Shown: one piece after another, positions 8,321-17,242 of the stretch
Position numbering within the stretch: the first letter of the stretch is position 1
Layout: every line of letters begins with the position of its first letter
Program-made: the position numbers and the translations under genes
Notes under the pieces: generated by a model
Told to the model about the DNA's origin: nothing
The model's input: only the letters and a program-made list of their open reading frames with translations
Database searches by the model: none
NCBI RefSeq assembly: GCF_006149005.1
Contig: NZ_VBSL01000004.1
Span: forward strand, 372,001 to 436,000
Length of the DNA: 64,000 bases
Direction of reading: 5' to 3'
From: Larkinella sp. C7
Lineage (GTDB): Bacteria; Bacteroidota; Bacteroidia; Cytophagales; Spirosomataceae

Positions 8321-8645
8321 ACGGACGAACCTACACCGCCCGAAAAGCCCAACGGGCTACCCATCATTAGCCCCGGATGCAATCCGGGGGACATAACAGG
8401 CGCCGTTTTAGTCCCAACCCTGAAAGGGTTAAATAGGATGATGGTAGAAGGGATTCAACCCTTTCAGGGTTTATACACGGTTTGGGGTGACGCGTTCCCA
8501 AATCCCCGGATTACATCCGGGGCTAGTGATGATCAGCCCGTTGGGCTTTGTTTGCGGTGTGGGTTGACGCCTATTCCATTCCCCGGAATGCATCCGGGGC
8601 TAATAATGATCAGCCCGCGGGGCTTTTTTAGGGCGGTGTGGTGAG
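8321..8645. repeat. Cluster of eight hairpins: three copies of one unit around an inverted core
   Basis: The 457-bp gap between padR and the LytTR gene holds a repeat cluster and no credible gene. Short perfect stems occur at 8346-8358 (AGCCC/GGGCT), 8371-8389 (CCCCGGAT/ATCCGGGG), 8416-8430 and 8457-8471 (AACCCT/AGGGTT), 8504-8522 (CCCCGGAT again), 8535-8547, 8581-8599 and 8612-8624. The unit ACACCGC, AGCCC stem, CATTAG, CCCCGGAT stem occurs once in one orientation (about 8330-8390) and twice in the other (8504-8567, 8581-8640). The first two copies flank the two AACCCT stems, so 8330-8567 is one large imperfect palindrome. The last stem is followed by TTTTTT. It may be a non-autonomous mobile repeat that also terminates transcription. 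Confidence 0.85.
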
Positions 8646-8685
8646 GTCCGGTCGTTTGAATAACCGTCGGTCGGGAGCCGAAGGG

Positions 8686-9441
8686 TTAGCCCGGTTTGGA
8701 GAAAAAAGATTGCCGGATGCGCCGGGACATCCTGATGGCCGTGCCGTTCGTTAACTGAACCGTTCCATCCCGGTCGATCTGTTCGACAAACTGCAGGTTG
8801 ACGAGGTGGGATTTATGAACCCGCACGAAATCGTGTTCACGCAGCATGGTTTCGAACTCCTTCAGGGTTTTGGAAGCACAAAACCGGCGGTTTCCGCTGA
8901 GGTAAAAGAACGTGTAATTGTTGTCGGCTTCGCAGCGGATGATGTCGGCAATGGTCAGGAGGTGCATGCCTTCGGTGGTCGGAATGGGCAGTTTGTGCTG
9001 ACTCGGGTTGGGCGTTTTGAGGTTATGAACCAGGTTTTTGATCAGAACACCGGGCGGAATCGGTTGCGGTTGTCGGCGCAGAAACTTGTCGAAGGCAATC
9101 CGCAACTCATCAATATCGATCGGTTTCAGCAAATAGTCCAGCGCACTCACTTTGATGGCCTGCAAGGCAAACTGGTGATAGGCTGTGGTGAAAATAACGT
9201 CGAAGTCCCAGCGGCTGGCACCCCAGGTGTCAATGGCATTTAATACGTCAAAACCGTTCAGAACCGGCATTTCGACGTCCAGGAAAACCAAGTGGGGCTT
9301 GAAGGAACGAATGAGGGAAATGCCTTCCTGCGGACTTAGCGCGGTTTTGAAGGCCGTGATTTCGGGCAGGTATTTCCCCGCCAGAATTTCCAGGACGTGG
9401 CAGGCTCGGGGTTCGTCGTCAATGACCAGGGCGCGATACAT
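8686..9441 (-). CDS. LytTR family response regulator
   Basis: A 251-residue two-domain regulator. The N-terminal receiver has acidic pair D8-D9 (ALVIDDEPRA) and phospho-acceptor D55 (LVFLDVEMP). The C-terminal LytTR DNA-binding domain (about 150-250) has IADIIRCEADNNYTFFY, HDFVRVHKSHLVNLQFV and GTAIRMSRRIR. The start chosen is the ATG at 9441, immediately before MYRALVIDDE; a longer frame to 9552 would only add residues overlapping the kinase gene. It overlaps the 3' end of the upstream sensor kinase by 23 bp, so the two are a translationally coupled pair. Targets are unknown. Confidence 0.95.
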   Translation of the reverse strand: MYRALVIDDEPRACHVLEILAGKYLPEITAFKTALSPQEGISLIRSFKPHLVFLDVEMPVLNGFDVLNAIDTWGASRWDFDVIFTTAYHQFALQAIKVSALDYLLKPIDIDELRIAFDKFLRRQPQPIPPGVLIKNLVHNLKTPNPSQHKLPIPTTEGMHLLTIADIIRCEADNNYTFFYLSGNRRFCASKTLKEFETMLREHDFVRVHKSHLVNLQFVEQIDRDGTVQLTNGTAIRMSRRIRQSFFSKPG

Positions 9442-12400
9442 AGGCAGTGGGATAGAGGGGGCTGGCCCGGACGGCAATCTGGGTAATGATCGGTAAGTGA
9501 ACCCGGACGCAGGTTCCGGCAGGGTGTCCTTCAGCGTCGACCAGGTCGTCAATCTGCAAGGTTCCGCGCCCGTGACCCGCCGGTTCGAGCAATTGCAAAC
9601 GTTCCGTAACCAGCGCCAGTCCGCGGGTGGTGCGGGTCACCAGTTTTTGGGCCGAAAGCGCAGCCGCACGTTGGCGACCGACACCGTTGTCTTCAATCAG
9701 GCAGGTCAACGTCTGGTCGTCATTTTGCCGGAGTTCCAGCCGAAGCTGGCGCGGTTCCGACTGGTGAATGAGGCCGTGCCAGATGGCATTCTCGACCAGC
9801 GGTTGCAGGAGGAGGGACGGTATTTGCCAGTTTTGTGTATCGATGGCCGGGTCAACGTCGATGCTGTAGTGCATCGGCTGATCGAAGCGCATGGATTCCA
9901 GTTCCAGATAAAGCCGTATCAATTCCAGTTCGTGTTGGATGGCGTGAAAATTCCGGGCGGATTCTTCCAGTACCATGCGCAAGAGCCGCGAAAACTTCGA
10001 CAAATACCGGTATGCCGCATCGGTATGGTCGGCCAGAATGCATTCCTGAATGGAGTTGAGGCAGTTAAAGATAAAGTGCGGGTTCATTTGTGCCCGAATG
10101 GCCCGGGTTTCCAGCTCGGCAATCAACTGGGCCAGGCGGTTTTTCTCCATTTCCCGGCGCTTGATTTGCTGTTCGCGGTACCGAATCAATCCCCAAACAC
10201 CCAGGCACAGTCCGGCGAGTACCAGCGCGATAAACCACGTTCGCTGCCAGATGGGCGGTAAAATCTTGAACGGAAACGAAACGACGGAACTCCAGATTCC
10301 ATTGGCCGAGGCCCCCACCATCCGAAAGGTATACGAACCCGGTTTCAGACCCGCGTAGGTTACGGACCGATCGCTGCCCGCTGCCTGCCGCCAGCTTTCG
10401 CCACTGCCGTCGAGCCGAAACCGGTAGCGGTTGAAAGACGGATTGACCAGACTCGGCAAGGCAAAACCGAACGTCAGGGCGTTCAGGGAAGCTGGTAACT
10501 GGCAACGAACCGGCAAACCGCTGCGGGCGTCGCGGCTTTCGGCATACTGAAAAATGGCGTCTTTCCCGTCGCGCAGCCGAACCCGCGTAATCAGGCTGGA
10601 CGGCGCTTTCCGGATTGCATCGAGTTGCCGGAGCGGGAAGCGCAGCAGTCCTTCGGAACTGCTGATCCAGAGCGTATCGTTCGGATACTCAAACAGATGC
10701 GGGTTTTGAAACGACTCGCCGAAAAAACCGTCCTTGTAGTCAAAATTGCGGATTTGGCTGGCGGCTGCGTCGGGAATCAGGCAGGTTAGGGCCGTTGACC
10801 CGCCCGCCCAGATGCGTCCCCTGCTGTCCACCAGCACATCATTGAAGGTATTGGAAGGCAAGCCGTCGCGGGTGGTGTATTGGCGGATGGGGCGGAAAAG
10901 ACCACCCACGAACTGACCCTGTAGCAGCCCCTGACCTTCGGTCGCCAGCCAAACCCGGCCCAGTTTATCAAGGGCAATTTTGCGGATGGAGCGAACCGTC
11001 ACCGGCCCGATGGTCAGACGGTGGTGCGTAAATTTTCCGTGTCGAAAAGAAACCAGACCGTAGTCGCTGGCGAGCCAGAGCGTGCCGTCCGGTGCGGCCA
11101 GTCCCGAATAAAAAATGGTGAACTTGTACCGGTTGGTGACCGGTTCGTAAAACCGCAGCCGATACCGTCGATCTGCCACGCTGTCAGTCCGAATGTGCGT
11201 AATGCCGACGTCGCCCACGGCCCACAGGTTGCCCGACGGATCGGGGAAGATGTCGTTGAATCCTTCATCGCCCAGCCCGTCGGCGGCCGTGTACTTTCTG
11301 GCGGTTTTGCCGTCGAACGAAAACAGTCCCTGGTAGGTGGTGGCCAGCCAGAGCATTCCCCGGGCATCCTCCCGAATGGCGCTGATCCCGGCAATCGTTG
11401 TCAGATCCCGGCCCATTTTCTGAAGCTGATTACCTTTTCGGACAAACAGCCGACCGTGGGGCGCACCGACCAGCAGTTGACCCCGGAATTGACCCAAACC
11501 GCTGATTTCGTTGCCAGCCACCGAGTTGGGGAGGGGAAACCGCTCAAAGCCCGAACGCCGGAGTTTGAGCAGCCCTTCGTTGGTGGCAATCCAGAAAATG
11601 CCTTCCTGGTCGAGCAGCAATCTGGTGAAGCTGCCGCTGGTTTTTCGGTATAAATTGATTTCCTGAATGGGTTGTGCATCGTTGGCGCCCTGGCGATAAA
11701 GCCCGTAGGAGAGGTGCCAGAACTGGTTATTCTGCCAGACAACATCGCTGGAAATCCGGTCGGTCAACAGCCGCTCTTCCTGCCCGTTTCGGAGCCGGAT
11801 CACACAGGGCAGGCCAAGGGTGGTGAACATCAGGTCGTTGGATGACCGCACGGCCAGCGACTGGATCTCCACTTTGGTTCCCGGACTTTGCCAGATTCGT
11901 TCCAGCGGTTTTTCCGGTTGGTAGCGGAATAAATCGAACTTTCCGCCGATGTAGAGCCGGTTTTGCTCATCGAAAGCCAGCGAAAATACCCGCCGATCCG
12001 CCAATTTCGGAACCCATTTTTCGTAATCCGGCAAGGCCCTGGGGTGAACGGTCGCGCCAGGATTGGCGGTGAGGGTTTGCAGATCCGTTTGATCGATCCG
12101 GTAAGCCCCGCTGCTGGTGGCGCACCAGAGGTTCTGCCGGTGATCGAAGAGCAGGTGATTCATGCGCACGAAACGACCAGTTTGCAAACTCCGAACCGCG
12201 TGAGCGATGCCGTGTTGAACCACAAACAAACCGTCTTCCGTTCCGACCCACAACTGCCCGTTGCGGTCTTCCGTGATGGCATTGACCAGGCCCAGCCACC
12301 GTCCTTCCTGCGCCACGCTGATGGTTTCAAAACCGTAGCCGTCGTAGCGAACGAGTCCGATGTCGGTGCCCAGCCAGAGGTAGCCGTTAGCATCCCGGAA

Positions 12401-12538
12401 CAGGGCATGAATATCGGAGGTCGGCAAGCCCTGACGCAACCCGATGGTTTCGATCACAAACGACTCCGTCTGTCCCTGCGAAAGGAAGGGCAACAGGCTC
12501 ATCATCAACCCCATCAACAGCCGGGTAACACGCTTCAT
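9419..12538 (-). CDS. Two-component sensor kinase with periplasmic beta-propeller (Reg_prop, Y_Y_Y, LytS-type kinase)
   Basis: A 1039-residue sensor. After a signal peptide (MKRVTRLLMGLMMSLLPFLS), two-component-regulator propeller repeats (for example GLPTSDIHALFRDANGYLWL and SNTFNDVLVDSRGRIWAGG) fill residues about 25-640. A Y_Y_Y domain (YRFRLDGSGESW) follows, then one membrane helix (FIALVLAGLCLGVWGLI), a His_kinase dimerisation domain with the phospho-acceptor in AQMNPHFIFNCLNSI (near 820) and a HATPase domain (EDNGVGRQRAA). The start at 12538 is preferred to an in-frame ATG at 12562 because it begins the signal peptide directly. It is coupled to the downstream LytTR regulator. Related sensors with such propellers often sense carbohydrates or other outer ligands, but no target locus is evident here. 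Confidence 0.93.
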   Translation of the reverse strand: MKRVTRLLMGLMMSLLPFLSQGQTESFVIETIGLRQGLPTSDIHALFRDANGYLWLGTDIGLVRYDGYGFETISVAQEGRWLGLVNAITEDRNGQLWVGTEDGLFVVQHGIAHAVRSLQTGRFVRMNHLLFDHRQNLWCATSSGAYRIDQTDLQTLTANPGATVHPRALPDYEKWVPKLADRRVFSLAFDEQNRLYIGGKFDLFRYQPEKPLERIWQSPGTKVEIQSLAVRSSNDLMFTTLGLPCVIRLRNGQEERLLTDRISSDVVWQNNQFWHLSYGLYRQGANDAQPIQEINLYRKTSGSFTRLLLDQEGIFWIATNEGLLKLRRSGFERFPLPNSVAGNEISGLGQFRGQLLVGAPHGRLFVRKGNQLQKMGRDLTTIAGISAIREDARGMLWLATTYQGLFSFDGKTARKYTAADGLGDEGFNDIFPDPSGNLWAVGDVGITHIRTDSVADRRYRLRFYEPVTNRYKFTIFYSGLAAPDGTLWLASDYGLVSFRHGKFTHHRLTIGPVTVRSIRKIALDKLGRVWLATEGQGLLQGQFVGGLFRPIRQYTTRDGLPSNTFNDVLVDSRGRIWAGGSTALTCLIPDAAASQIRNFDYKDGFFGESFQNPHLFEYPNDTLWISSSEGLLRFPLRQLDAIRKAPSSLITRVRLRDGKDAIFQYAESRDARSGLPVRCQLPASLNALTFGFALPSLVNPSFNRYRFRLDGSGESWRQAAGSDRSVTYAGLKPGSYTFRMVGASANGIWSSVVSFPFKILPPIWQRTWFIALVLAGLCLGVWGLIRYREQQIKRREMEKNRLAQLIAELETRAIRAQMNPHFIFNCLNSIQECILADHTDAAYRYLSKFSRLLRMVLEESARNFHAIQHELELIRLYLELESMRFDQPMHYSIDVDPAIDTQNWQIPSLLLQPLVENAIWHGLIHQSEPRQLRLELRQNDDQTLTCLIEDNGVGRQRAAALSAQKLVTRTTRGLALVTERLQLLEPAGHGRGTLQIDDLVDAEGHPAGTCVRVHLPIITQIAVRASPLYPTAYVSRPGH

Positions 12539-12759
12539 ATCCGAAAAGGCTTTCGCCCACAAGGTACACCCGGATTTCTACGTTGTCAACGCCCGGCTGC
12601 GCCGTTTCCTCAACCGCAGCGTCCGTTCCCTCAACGCATTGGATTTTAAGCAAGTCCGCAACCACCTTGGGGTCAGATTGCCCCAGCTGCCCGCGTAGTG
12701 AAAAAGAACCTGACAGCCTGTTCAGGCCAGCAGGTTCCGGAAATACTAATTGATCTTTT

Positions 12760-13377
12760 ATGGAACGTCGTGATTTTCTTGCGGCAACGGTCGCATCCGG
12801 TTTGTTTTCAGGGTTCCCTTCGGCTGCTTTGGCCGATCAGTCCGGACCCGGTGAGCGCCTGCTCCCTTTTTACCTTCCGCCCGCGACCGAACCGCTGTTG
12901 CCGGGTCCACAGGGAATCGGCATTCGAACCCGGGTTCGCCAGCGGCAGACCAATGGCCAATATTCCAGTGTTGAGTTTGTGGTCGGTCCGAAAATAATGG
13001 GTCCGGCTCCGCATCTTCACGAAGCCCTCGATGAGTTGATGTATGTGCTGGAAGGAACCGTCAGTGTGCTGGTCGGTGAGGAGGTTTTTCAGGTTCAGGC
13101 GGGGGGCTGGCACCTGCGTCCGCGCGGGATCGTCCATACGTTCTGGAACGCAACCGACCAGACCGTCCGCGCCCTTGATATGTATTTCCAACAGCCGTTT
13201 GAAGACTATCTGGAAGCCGTTTTTCATACCCTTCCCCGGGAAGCGCAGGCGAAGGGATTATCGATGGATGCCCCGGAAATCCGGGCCAGGCACCGGGCAT
13301 TGGCGGAGCAGTTCGGAATGAAAGGGTTTCCTGAAAAGCGGCAGGCTCTCGTGGAAAAATACGGACTCAAGGGCTAA
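12760..13377 (+). CDS. Exported cupin-domain protein
   Basis: A 205-residue protein with a twin-arginine-like leader (MERRDFLAATVASG) and a single cupin barrel. Metal-site motif 1 is HLHEALDELMYVLEGTVSVLV (His, His, Glu) and motif 2 is RPRGIVHTFWN (His). The C-terminal 50 residues are charged and helical. Cupins of this type bind a metal and range from dioxygenases to isomerases; nothing nearby fixes the substrate. It is probably monocistronic or cotranscribed with the small membrane-anchored protein 50 bp downstream. Confidence 0.85.
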   Translation: MERRDFLAATVASGLFSGFPSAALADQSGPGERLLPFYLPPATEPLLPGPQGIGIRTRVRQRQTNGQYSSVEFVVGPKIMGPAPHLHEALDELMYVLEGTVSVLVGEEVFQVQAGGWHLRPRGIVHTFWNATDQTVRALDMYFQQPFEDYLEAVFHTLPREAQAKGLSMDAPEIRARHRALAEQFGMKGFPEKRQALVEKYGLKG

Positions 13378-13428
13378 AACAACCCGTGTTGTACCCAACG
13401 CCCGGTTATCGTAAACTGTTAGAAAGCA

Positions 13429-14043
13429 ATGGCAAAAGGCAAAACGATTCTCTTTTTTTTATTCGGTTTGGCGGTCATTAGTGGGGGCATTTACGCGTGT
13501 AAATATTACTTCAGCTACCGGAACGACCTGGCGGATCGTCCTTGGGCCTATAGCGAAGACAAGGCTGCCCATTTGCTGGTGGGCGAATGGCAGGGCGATT
13601 TTCGGGACCCCGACGGCGTGCGGAAAACCATGCGACTTGAGATTCTGGTGCCGATGACGGAAGAGGAACGGGCCAAAAAAGCCAGCCGCCGAACCCGGCG
13701 CCGAAGAGGGTTGGGTTCCCGATCCGATCAACAGCGGTTCGACGGTTTTGCCACGGTCACCAGTCAACGCGGCATTGAAGAATACGAATGCTACGGTGCG
13801 GTTAGAGACAAAACCGGAGGCCGGCTCAACACGGTTCATTTTCGAGCATTGGATGAAAAGCAGCAACTGCGCAAAAATTTCAATGTCCTGTCGGCGGTCG
13901 ATGGCGGGCAGTGGCAGAACGATAGCCTGATGCTCACGCTCTCTTTTACGTACACAACGGCCACCGGTTCGGGCTATTCGAGCAGTGCCGACCCCCGGTT
14001 TGATAAAAAAGTAACTGTTTATTTTTTCCGCATGAAATCATGA
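13429..14043 (+). CDS. Membrane-anchored protein of unknown function
   Basis: A 204-residue protein I do not recognise. It has one N-terminal hydrophobic segment (TILFFLFGLAVISGGIYAC, residues about 5-23) with positive residues before it, so it is anchored or exported. The remainder is a predicted beta-rich globular domain with an internal basic run (ASRRTRRRRGLGSRS, about 84-98) and repeated aromatic strand patterns (LVGEWQGDFRDPDGV; TVYFFRMKS at the end). The gene lies between an exported cupin gene and a vWD-domain lipoprotein gene on the same strand. Its TGA stop overlaps the ATG of a short signal-peptide-like frame. Function unknown. Confidence 0.7.
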   Translation: MAKGKTILFFLFGLAVISGGIYACKYYFSYRNDLADRPWAYSEDKAAHLLVGEWQGDFRDPDGVRKTMRLEILVPMTEEERAKKASRRTRRRRGLGSRSDQQRFDGFATVTSQRGIEEYECYGAVRDKTGGRLNTVHFRALDEKQQLRKNFNVLSAVDGGQWQNDSLMLTLSFTYTTATGSGYSSSADPRFDKKVTVYFFRMKS

Positions 14044-14093
14044 AAAAACTTTCGGCTTTGAGCCTTTTCCTGGCGGTTTCATCGATTGAGTAA
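14040..14093 (+). pseudogene. 17-codon signal-peptide-like frame, possible gene remnant
   Basis: An ATG overlapping the previous stop (ATGA) opens MKKLSALSLFLAVSSIE and then meets TAA. The composition (two Lys, then a hydrophobic core, then small residues) is that of a signal peptide with nothing behind it. It looks like the surviving head of a deleted or frame-broken secreted-protein gene, or a short leader frame in front of the vWD gene 15 bp downstream. No rescue frame continues it. Confidence 0.4.
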
Positions 14094-14107
14094 GCGAAAG
14101 TAGCAGA

Positions 14108-16369
14108 ATGATCAGACGCAAGTCCTATATAGAATCAGCAAAAGACATGGATCTTCCTTTCCAGAAAAAAAACGGGCGAATGGGTTTTCGAACCGCGCTC
14201 GGGGCAGCTTTGGTCTTCCTGTTGTTGCTCCCGCAATCCTGTAAACAGAAAGAAAACGATCTGGCGGCCACTTCCGACGGGCCGAAAGAAATCCGGTATC
14301 ACCAGCTTATCATCGCGTGTACGGAAGCCGCAACCCAAAACAAGGGTGTGGCCATCCTGGATTTTCGGTTTGATGTGTATGCGAATCAGGAAGTGGCCGG
14401 TTTTATGTCGGCGCAATACCTGACCTACAAAACCACCCGCTTTACCGCCATCGATGCGGCCATTCAAATGGCCAATGCCGACATTGCCGCTAAAGCTGCC
14501 GAAGTCAGAAGTTTCGGAACCATGACTGATTTCATCGTCAGCCGACTCACGAAAGTCGCTGATTACAGTGCCACCCGATCCAATTTAAGCGAGAATACCA
14601 TCTGGGGTATTCTGGCGAATGAAGAAACCGTACTGGCCAATTTGCACCGGAAGTCCAGCCTGTTTGATCTGGACAAATTCCTGGTTGCCCTGCTCGCGAC
14701 GCCCGCCCGGGCACAGACGCTGGGACGAAATCAGGGCGTCAATTACCACAGTGAATATTTCTACTCGCCACCGCCCCAGCCCGGTTCGCCCTTGCCCGAA
14801 TACCGGTTTGTCAATCCGGTTCCGCAGGCAAAAATGCCTTCCGATGCCACCCCGGTGCAGCGAAATTCGCGCGGAGAAACGCCCGCCGAGCAAGCGGCCC
14901 GTGAAGAAGCCGCCCGGGCAGCCGCCCAGGCCGCACGCACCAACCGTGGTCCGAGGAGTGTCAGCGATGCCTTCAACGGAATTTTTGATCGACTGGGTGA
15001 CGCGCTGGGCAATGCTGCGGCTGCGGCAGGCCGGGCCATGGGTGACCCGCATGTCGTTACGCACGATGGGCTGGACTACGGTTTTCAGGCCGTAGGGGAG
15101 TTTGTCGCCACCAAAGGCGAGATGATTGAAATTCAGGCCCGGCAGGAAGATGCCTACAAGACCAACCGCGCAACCGTTACGACGGGGGTAGCAGCCCGCA
15201 TCGGCAAAGATGAAATCTGTTTTCTGGTAAACCCCGCTTCGCTGGAAGCGCCCCGGCTTTTTGTCAACCAGAAAGAAACCGCGCTGTCCTCCTTCACCCA
15301 ATTGACGCTCGCCAACGGAAACCAACTGCGGGTAGCCGCAAAAGAAAAGCTGGTGTTCACGAATGCCCAGGGCGAGGGCGTCACGATTCGCTGGAATACG
15401 CCCTACCTCGACTATGCCGTCATGCTCGGCGATACGCGCAAAGGGAATGTGACCGGCCTGATGGGCAATTTCGACGGGAATGACCAAAATGATTTTAAAC
15501 TGGCCAATGGAACCGCCATCGAACGAAGCTTTCCGACGATCCACACCACGTTTGCCGATAGCTGGCGGATTACCGGCCCCAACTCCCTCTTTGTGTACGA
15601 AAACGGAAAAAATACCGATTCATATACAGACCGCACCTTTCCCAAAACGTTTCCGGTGATTGATCCCGAAAAATACAGATGGGCGGAAGGCGTGTGTCAG
15701 GCTGCGGGCGTCAACCGCCAGCCCGAACTCGGCCACTGCATTTTTGACGTGGCCATGACGGGTGATGAACGCCTAGCGCGGTCGGCGGTTTTGGGGCAGC
15801 AGGAGTTTCCGGCCAGCTCCGACATCCGCGTGTTCACCAACCTGAAACTGGACCTGAAAGAAGGGCAGTCGAACGACCCGCAAACCCGCAATTTACTGGA
15901 TCTCGACAACGGCACATTCTACCGGTTTGCCGATGGCGCAAAAGTTGCATACGAAACCGATGTGGTGTTTGATTACTATTCCGGTCCCTGGTTTGCCGGG
16001 CCGCGGGCGGTCCAAAACTGCGGGGTTTCGTGCGGAGCCTACACCATCTGGCCGCTGATCAACCAGCAAAAATGGCCGTTTTTCGCGAACACCTTCCTGC
16101 GTTACACCACCATTCCGGCCAACCAGTGGGAAACATTCAGCGATGCCGTGGCACTGCGCAAAGCCTGGACCTTCGATGCGGGAGCCGATGAGAAGACGGA
16201 ACTCGTCAAAGGACTGACGGATCTCAACACGTCGGCTCCACTCACGCCGTATTTATGGTCGTTTCGCACCCAGCAGGGCAAAAAGGGCCTGATCCGGTTC
16301 ACGCAGGGCCAGGTAAATAAAGCGGGCGGAACGGCTTCGTTTGCATTCGATGTGAAAATTGAACGTTAA
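14108..16369 (+). CDS. von Willebrand factor type D domain lipoprotein
   Basis: A 753-residue protein. A hydrophobic core and lipobox (ALVFLLLLPQSC, Cys45) predict a lipoprotein. ATG 14180 would give a more normal 21-residue signal, so the start may be 72 bp downstream of the one given. After a helical region and an Ala/Arg-rich linker (about 255-300), a vWD domain begins at GDPHVVTHDGLDYGF (about 312) and runs through VTTGVAARIGKDEICF, VTGLMGNFDGNDQNDF and TTFADSWRI (to about 480). A short Cys-containing segment and a unique C-terminal domain (about 570-753) follow. vWD domains are adhesion or multimerisation modules, common in animals and sporadic in bacteria. Surface adhesion is inferred only. 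Confidence 0.85.
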   Translation: MIRRKSYIESAKDMDLPFQKKNGRMGFRTALGAALVFLLLLPQSCKQKENDLAATSDGPKEIRYHQLIIACTEAATQNKGVAILDFRFDVYANQEVAGFMSAQYLTYKTTRFTAIDAAIQMANADIAAKAAEVRSFGTMTDFIVSRLTKVADYSATRSNLSENTIWGILANEETVLANLHRKSSLFDLDKFLVALLATPARAQTLGRNQGVNYHSEYFYSPPPQPGSPLPEYRFVNPVPQAKMPSDATPVQRNSRGETPAEQAAREEAARAAAQAARTNRGPRSVSDAFNGIFDRLGDALGNAAAAAGRAMGDPHVVTHDGLDYGFQAVGEFVATKGEMIEIQARQEDAYKTNRATVTTGVAARIGKDEICFLVNPASLEAPRLFVNQKETALSSFTQLTLANGNQLRVAAKEKLVFTNAQGEGVTIRWNTPYLDYAVMLGDTRKGNVTGLMGNFDGNDQNDFKLANGTAIERSFPTIHTTFADSWRITGPNSLFVYENGKNTDSYTDRTFPKTFPVIDPEKYRWAEGVCQAAGVNRQPELGHCIFDVAMTGDERLARSAVLGQQEFPASSDIRVFTNLKLDLKEGQSNDPQTRNLLDLDNGTFYRFADGAKVAYETDVVFDYYSGPWFAGPRAVQNCGVSCGAYTIWPLINQQKWPFFANTFLRYTTIPANQWETFSDAVALRKAWTFDAGADEKTELVKGLTDLNTSAPLTPYLWSFRTQQGKKGLIRFTQGQVNKAGGTASFAFDVKIER

Positions 16370-16378
16370 GCCGGCGTT

Positions 16379-17116
16379 CTATTCCGGCTCGGAAACTTCG
16401 ATGTCCATTTTATACCGGCCGGTGGCACCGGCATAAGCGGGAACGAACAGCGTGGTGAGGGAATTCTGAAAACTCCCGACATTGCGAACGCGAACTTTCA
16501 TGGGTTTGTTTTCGGGGACATACCGAGCCGTTATTTTGTACTTTCCAATGGGAACATCATCGATGTACAGGTAATCCGGTTTCTGAACAATCTTCTTTCC
16601 GGTGGTGCCGTCGATGAGTGGAGCGACAGGTTCCAGCGTAAGTTCCACATTCTCGGTGTCGTAGAAACCGATGGGCGTAAACACTTCGATTTTGCCGCCA
16701 TACACCCCGTCGTCGCCGAAATTTCCGGTTCGCTCGCCGGTCAGTTTCAAGGTCATATTTTTAACGGCACCGTCGGAGCCGGCAAAAGCACCGTCGTCTT
16801 CCACGAACAGATCCAGCACGTAATTCTGGCCTTCGTACTTCATTTTGACGGTTCCGCGGGCATAAAATGAACCATTGCCGACTTCCAGTTTGTAGTTGCC
16901 TTTGGCATCGGTTTGCCCCAGCACGTTGCTGTTGTAATACTGGGTGTCATCGGCTACGATGTCGGCTTTGGCGATCGGTTTGCCCTGCGAATCGACCACT
17001 TTGCCGGATACGAAACCGGCCTGGGTGTCTCCCGGCTCAACGGGGTCTTTGGTCTTGGAACACGCAGAAAGGCTGAGCACGGCAACGGTCAGCAACGCGA
17101 GAAGGGATGGTTTCAT
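16379..17116 (-). CDS. Lipoprotein with carboxypeptidase regulatory-like domain
   Basis: A 245-residue protein with a clear lipoprotein signal (LLALLTVAVLSLSACSKTKD; Cys19). Residues about 35-110 resemble a carboxypeptidase D regulatory-like beta-sandwich (GFVSGKVVDSQGKPIAKADI, then GQTDAKGNYKLEV), a fold widely used in Bacteroidota surface proteins. The rest is another beta-rich region (IDDVPIGKYKITARYV). It is transcribed towards the vWD gene with only 9 bp between the stops. It is probably a surface-exposed or periplasmic binding or structural lipoprotein; the specific role is unknown. Confidence 0.8.
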   Translation of the reverse strand: MKPSLLALLTVAVLSLSACSKTKDPVEPGDTQAGFVSGKVVDSQGKPIAKADIVADDTQYYNSNVLGQTDAKGNYKLEVGNGSFYARGTVKMKYEGQNYVLDLFVEDDGAFAGSDGAVKNMTLKLTGERTGNFGDDGVYGGKIEVFTPIGFYDTENVELTLEPVAPLIDGTTGKKIVQKPDYLYIDDVPIGKYKITARYVPENKPMKVRVRNVGSFQNSLTTLFVPAYAGATGRYKMDIEVSEPE

Positions 17117-17242
17117 GAGAAAGTCGGTTGTTTACTTTCTCAAATGTGCGGGCAAACCATCCCGAATTCATCCAAATTCGGTAGTAACTGACAAAAACCG
17201 GGGGTGAAATGGAAGTTTGAACCGGTGAAACGACCGCCGAAC

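Noticed and set aside
8309-8644. An open frame through the hairpin cluster
   Set aside because: It is made of the repeated stems read through (Pro/Gly/Asn-rich echoes); structure, not coding, explains the sequence.
8321-8645. CRISPR-like array
   Set aside because: The repeats are palindromic stems of several kinds in both orientations with no uniform spacers, and no cas genes are near.
12539-12759. A possible gene tail on the plus strand between the sensor kinase and the cupin
   Set aside because: The frame ends at 12698 with a basic, Leu-rich sequence that matches no family and has no start outside the antisense of the kinase gene.
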